A program made the position numbers and the translations under genes. From an uncultured Eubacteriales bacterium (GTDB lineage Bacteria > Bacillota > Clostridia > Oscillospirales > Oscillospiraceae): a DNA stretch of 7,143 nucleotides. Shown piece after piece: positions 4,294-7,143 of this stretch. The stretch's first letter is position 1. Every line of letters starts with the position of its first letter. The DNA is taken from contig USPI01000072.1 in the NCBI GenBank assembly GCA_900556535.1, forward strand, positions 1 to 7,143, read 5' to 3'. The notes below the pieces were generated by a model, which was not told where the DNA came from, did no database searches, and saw only the letters and a program-made list of their open reading frames with translations.

Positions 4294-7017
4294 TCAGAAT
4301 ATGCACTTTTCGATGAAGCGGTGGAGTATCGCCGCGACCTGTGCACGGCTTGCGCCGTCCTGCGGGACGAGCTTGCCGTTGCTGCCGACGATGATGCCGC
4401 TTGCGTTAGCCCACGACATTGCGTCGGTCGCGTATGCGGAGACGCTGCCGGCGTCGGGGAAGGCGGTGAGGTCGGCTCTTGCGCTCGTGTCGAGCTTCTT
4501 GAAGTTAGCGTAGCGGAAGAGTATCGCCGCCATCTGCTCGCGCGTCACGGTCGCGTTCGGCTCAAAGGTCGTTGCGCTCGTGCCGGCTACGATGCCGTTG
4601 GCTGCCGCCCAATCGACCGCCTTGGTGTACCAGGAGTCACCGGAGTCGGTGAAGGGGGATGCCGCCGCCTCGGGCTTGCCCTCAAGGCGCCAGAGGACGG
4701 AGACGAGCATACCGCGGGTCATGGTCGTTTCGGGCTCGAAGGTGTGGTCGCCGGTGCCGCTGAAAAGACCGTTATTGTATGCATAGACGATGTCGCCGAA
4801 GTACCATGCGCCCTCGGAAACGTCGAAGAAGGGGAAGCGGACGACTGCGCTCAGCGTGTTTGCGGGGACGGTGCACTTCATGACGCCGCCCTCGTATCTG
4901 CCGTCTGCCGAAGCTATCTCGCCCTTGTCGCCGACGGAGACGACCGTCAGAGTGTTCGAGCCCTCGTCGCCGGGCTTGTAGCCGAGCGTGACGCTGCACG
5001 GTGCGGTGATGGCCTTGCCGTCAACGGTCGCGTTCACGACGAAGGGAGCCGCGGTGTTGAGCTGATTTCCGAGCGCGCGCTTCTGCGCGTCGTTGGGGAC
5101 TGCCGAGGCAATGGCGGTGTACACGTCGCCGCCGGTGGCGAGGTCTGCCGCGGCAAATTCCATGCTGCCGTTCGCGGTTATGAAGTTTACCTTATCCGCC
5201 GCTGCGAGCGCTCTTGCGCCGCGCTCCCAAACGCAGACGGTCTCCGCGCCGCTTGCCGAGGCATCGACGGTGACGGTCTTGCCCGCAGCGCCGAGCTCGC
5301 GCATGAGGATGCGGGTCGGGAAAACGGTGCAGACGCCGTTATCGACTATTGCGGGTGCGTTCATGGTCTTGCCGTCGCAGCTGACTGCAACGCTTGCCGC
5401 CTTGAGGCTGCCGCTGAGGACGATGAGCGCGTCGTTATCGTCGGTGAAGTTGGTGTCGTTGCCCATGGAAACGGCGATACGGTAGATGTAATCGCTCATT
5501 GCGGCCTTGACTGCCTTGGTGAAGATGTTGTCGAATTTAATGCCGCTTGCGACGTCGCCGAAGGCGTGCTTTTTGACGATGGCAAGGAGCTGATCGACAA
5601 TTTCGCCCGACTTGACCTTGTCAAGTCCGACCTGTACCCAGTCGGGGTAGTTGCCGTCGTCCTCACCGCCGAGGTGGCTCTGGTAGATGTAGTTTGCAAC
5701 GTCGAGGAGGTTCTTGTCCTCGGTGATGGGGATGTTGACGACGTCGGTGACGATCGCCTGAATATTCTTGATTATCCGGGCGTTGATCCAGTCGGAGACG
5801 CTGGTTTCAACGACGACGAATTTCTTGAGGATATTGCCGACGAAGGTGCCTGCAACGGTGTTGAGCATCTCGGGCGTGAAGCCTGCCTCTTTACCGTAGG
5901 CGGTGAGGTCTTCTATCGTCTCGGTCTTGCCGGTGAGGGCGTTATAATAGGTGATGGGGCCGACGTGGTTGAGGGTGTTGACGGAGGCCACGAGGCTGTC
6001 GCCTACCTCACGAAGCTGCACGAAGCGCGCAGGGGAGGGGTAGGTGAGGTTGGAGCCGGTCTCCACGTCGTAGAGGGTGTTGCCGTTCTTGGTGGTCATG
6101 GCGGCGATGTCGTTTGCGTGCATATGACCGGTAAAGACCATCTCAAGACCTGCATCGGCAAACTGGGTCGCTATCTTCTTGAAGTCTTCGATGAGGTAGA
6201 TCTTGAGGATCTCGGGCTCCATGGAGAAGTGGGGAACGAAGCCGTGGTGGGAGAACGCGATGACGTGATCGCCCTTGGCCTTTGCCGCGCTTATCTGCTC
6301 GGTCGCCCATGCAACGAGCTCATCGCTCATAGCGCCGCGGGTCTCATGCTCGTCTTTGCCCTTGGAGGTGTTGTCCTTGCTGTAGCAGCAGGTGTCAAGC
6401 GCGATTATCGTCACGCCCTCGCAGGGACGCGCAACGTAGGAAAGCTGACCTGCCTCCTTGCCCTCGGAGGGGACGAAGCGGGCGACGACGGTCTCGTCGT
6501 TGTAGACAAAGCTGTAAGCGGAGACGAAGTCGCTCGGCTGAGTGCGGGTCGCATTGACTGCCTTGCCGTCGGGGGTGTTATAGTTTTTCGCACCTGCGTT
6601 TCGCACGTCATGGTTGCCGTTAATGACATAGACCTTCAGACCGGGAACGTCCTTCTGAAGCTGCTGAAGGCGGACGGCCATGTCTCTGTGACCCTCGAGC
6701 TCACCGTCCTTGGTGATGTCGCCGGAGATGAGGAGTATGTCGGGCTTATCCTCTCTGACGGCCTCAAGCAGCTTGAGGTTTATCGCGCTGCCCTCGGTCA
6801 TGAGCTTACGGTCGCTGTTTAAGCTCTTGTGAAAATCTGCCGTGTCCTTTATCATGTCGGGGGACAGGTAGTGTGTGTCGCTCAGGACGGCGATCTTGAG
6901 GTTTATCCCCTCATCGGCGCCTGCCGGAGCAGCGAGCGCGGGGACTATGAGCGTGCATACCATTATAATGGCAAGCAGAACGCAAGTGCCGCGCCGCAGG
7001 AATGCGGTTTTCTTCAT
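4294..7017 (-). CDS. Secreted SLH-anchored calcineurin-like metallophosphoesterase
   Basis: This 907-residue exoprotein has three parts. Residues 1-30 are a signal peptide: MKK with further basic residues, a hydrophobic core, then VPALAA. From about 39 to 345 lies a calcineurin-like phosphoesterase domain with the full metal-site set: SDTH (Asp47, His49), SGD (Asp100), NGNHD (Asn135, His136), SHH (257-258) and TGHMH (His298, His300). It should hydrolyse phosphomono- or diesters with a two-metal centre; the substrate is unknown. Residues of about 350-725 match nothing I recognise: a probably helical part, then a beta-rich Ala/Val/Thr part. Three SLH domains follow, beginning near 730, 789 and 853, each with a TRxxM/SRAQV-type motif, and should bind the enzyme to secondary cell-wall polymer. 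The start is firm: AGGAGG lies seven bases before the ATG. Its neighbour hypA is convergent, so the gene is probably monocistronic. The protein is complete and undamaged. Confidence 0.95.
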   Translation of the reverse strand: MKKTAFLRRGTCVLLAIIMVCTLIVPALAAPAGADEGINLKIAVLSDTHYLSPDMIKDTADFHKSLNSDRKLMTEGSAINLKLLEAVREDKPDILLISGDITKDGELEGHRDMAVRLQQLQKDVPGLKVYVINGNHDVRNAGAKNYNTPDGKAVNATRTQPSDFVSAYSFVYNDETVVARFVPSEGKEAGQLSYVARPCEGVTIIALDTCCYSKDNTSKGKDEHETRGAMSDELVAWATEQISAAKAKGDHVIAFSHHGFVPHFSMEPEILKIYLIEDFKKIATQFADAGLEMVFTGHMHANDIAAMTTKNGNTLYDVETGSNLTYPSPARFVQLREVGDSLVASVNTLNHVGPITYYNALTGKTETIEDLTAYGKEAGFTPEMLNTVAGTFVGNILKKFVVVETSVSDWINARIIKNIQAIVTDVVNIPITEDKNLLDVANYIYQSHLGGEDDGNYPDWVQVGLDKVKSGEIVDQLLAIVKKHAFGDVASGIKFDNIFTKAVKAAMSDYIYRIAVSMGNDTNFTDDNDALIVLSGSLKAASVAVSCDGKTMNAPAIVDNGVCTVFPTRILMRELGAAGKTVTVDASASGAETVCVWERGARALAAADKVNFITANGSMEFAAADLATGGDVYTAIASAVPNDAQKRALGNQLNTAAPFVVNATVDGKAITAPCSVTLGYKPGDEGSNTLTVVSVGDKGEIASADGRYEGGVMKCTVPANTLSAVVRFPFFDVSEGAWYFGDIVYAYNNGLFSGTGDHTFEPETTMTRGMLVSVLWRLEGKPEAAASPFTDSGDSWYTKAVDWAAANGIVAGTSATTFEPNATVTREQMAAILFRYANFKKLDTSARADLTAFPDAGSVSAYATDAMSWANASGIIVGSNGKLVPQDGASRAQVAAILHRFIEKCIF

Positions 7018-7024
7018 GTTTCTT

Positions 7025-7030
7025 CCTCCT
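7025..7030 (-). promoter_or_regulatory. Consensus ribosome binding site of the SLH phosphoesterase
   Basis: On the minus strand AGGAGG lies seven bases before the ATG ending at 7017, an ideal Shine-Dalgarno that confirms the start at the signal peptide. Confidence 0.9.
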
Positions 7031-7054
7031 ATAAATTAGTGCCGTTAGGTTAGC

Positions 7055-7089
7055 TATACTTATTTTACATGAAAAACCATGCAAAAACA
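7055..7089 (-). promoter_or_regulatory. Weak candidate promoter for the SLH phosphoesterase
   Basis: Read on the minus strand, TTGTTT is followed after 17 bases by TAAAAT, with TG directly before the -10 box. The -35 box matches consensus only in its first three bases. The location, about 40-70 bases upstream of the start codon, is right. The assignment is tentative. Confidence 0.3.
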
Positions 7090-7103
7090 AGCACCTAATG
7101 TTA

Positions 7104-7132
7104 TTGACACGCAAAAAGTATGTATATATAAT
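7104..7132 (+). promoter_or_regulatory. Consensus sigma-A-type promoter directed out of the window
   Basis: TTGACA at 7104-7109 and TATAAT at 7127-7132 match both consensus boxes exactly, with a 17-base spacer. Transcription would begin near 7139 and read rightward, divergent from the phosphoesterase gene. The ATG at the last three bases is too close to the start point to have a ribosome binding site, so the gene it serves most likely begins beyond the window. Confidence 0.75.
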
Positions 7133-7143
7133 GTAAGCTCATG

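Noticed and set aside
4110..4346. 78-codon minus-strand frame across the hairpin cluster
   Set aside because: It is Ser/Arg/Lys-rich, crosses two palindromes and the phosphoesterase terminator, overlaps the end of the phosphoesterase gene and has no ribosome binding site.
4282..6822. 846-codon open frame on the plus strand, antisense to the phosphoesterase gene
   Set aside because: It mirrors the whole opposite gene and its composition is skewed (Val, Gly, Asp, Ala, Cys, Arg). It has no ribosome binding site, signal or motif, while the minus strand has a complete domain architecture. This is a by-product of GC-rich codon use.

Overview
The window looks like chromosomal DNA of an anaerobic, Gram-positive-type Clostridia, probably from the Oscillospiraceae/Ruminococcaceae side. 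Genes are moderately GC-rich with AT-rich spacers. There is an S-layer-homology (SLH) anchored exoprotein, a NAD(P)/FAD/Fe-S oxidoreductase followed at once by hypA, and intergenic palindromic repeats of a kind I associate with these genomes. The taxonomic guess is inference from content, not from a marker gene.

Layout from left to right. 1-87 is AT-rich and holds an extended -10 promoter. 165-1331 (+) is a RodA/FtsW/SpoVE-type peptidoglycan polymerase whose coding frame is open back to base 87, with no ordinary start codon upstream of 165. 1338-1353 looks like the left half of a terminator whose right half is absent. 1467-1658 (-) is an unrecognised C-terminal fragment with its own strong terminator at 1429-1464. 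1660-2121 (+) is the C-terminal part of pyrroline-5-carboxylate reductase (ProC) with the NADPH-binding half missing. 2122-2448 has no gene; it carries repeat-like hairpins and a strong promoter with an operator-like palindrome. 2449-3582 (+) is the C-terminal part of an FAD-dependent GltD-like oxidoreductase with an Fe-S tail, 9 bases ahead of intact hypA at 3592-3939. 3940-4293 is a terminator and palindrome cluster. 4294-7017 (-) is an intact secreted calcineurin-like metallophosphoesterase with three SLH domains. The right edge holds a consensus promoter at 7104-7132 pointing out of the window.

The right half (oxidoreductase end, hypA, SLH phosphoesterase) reads as ordinary genome: a redox/hydrogenase-maturation operon and a convergent cell-surface enzyme gene, separated by terminators. 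The left third is different. Within about 2.4 kb, three plus-strand genes lose their 5' ends or start codons, one minus-strand gene loses its N-terminal part, and one terminator is cut in half. Each break coincides with a switch to unrelated, usually AT-rich, sequence. The two explanations are a rearranged, decaying patch of genome or a chimeric assembly. The sequence alone cannot decide between them. I did not find a convincing new multi-gene system.
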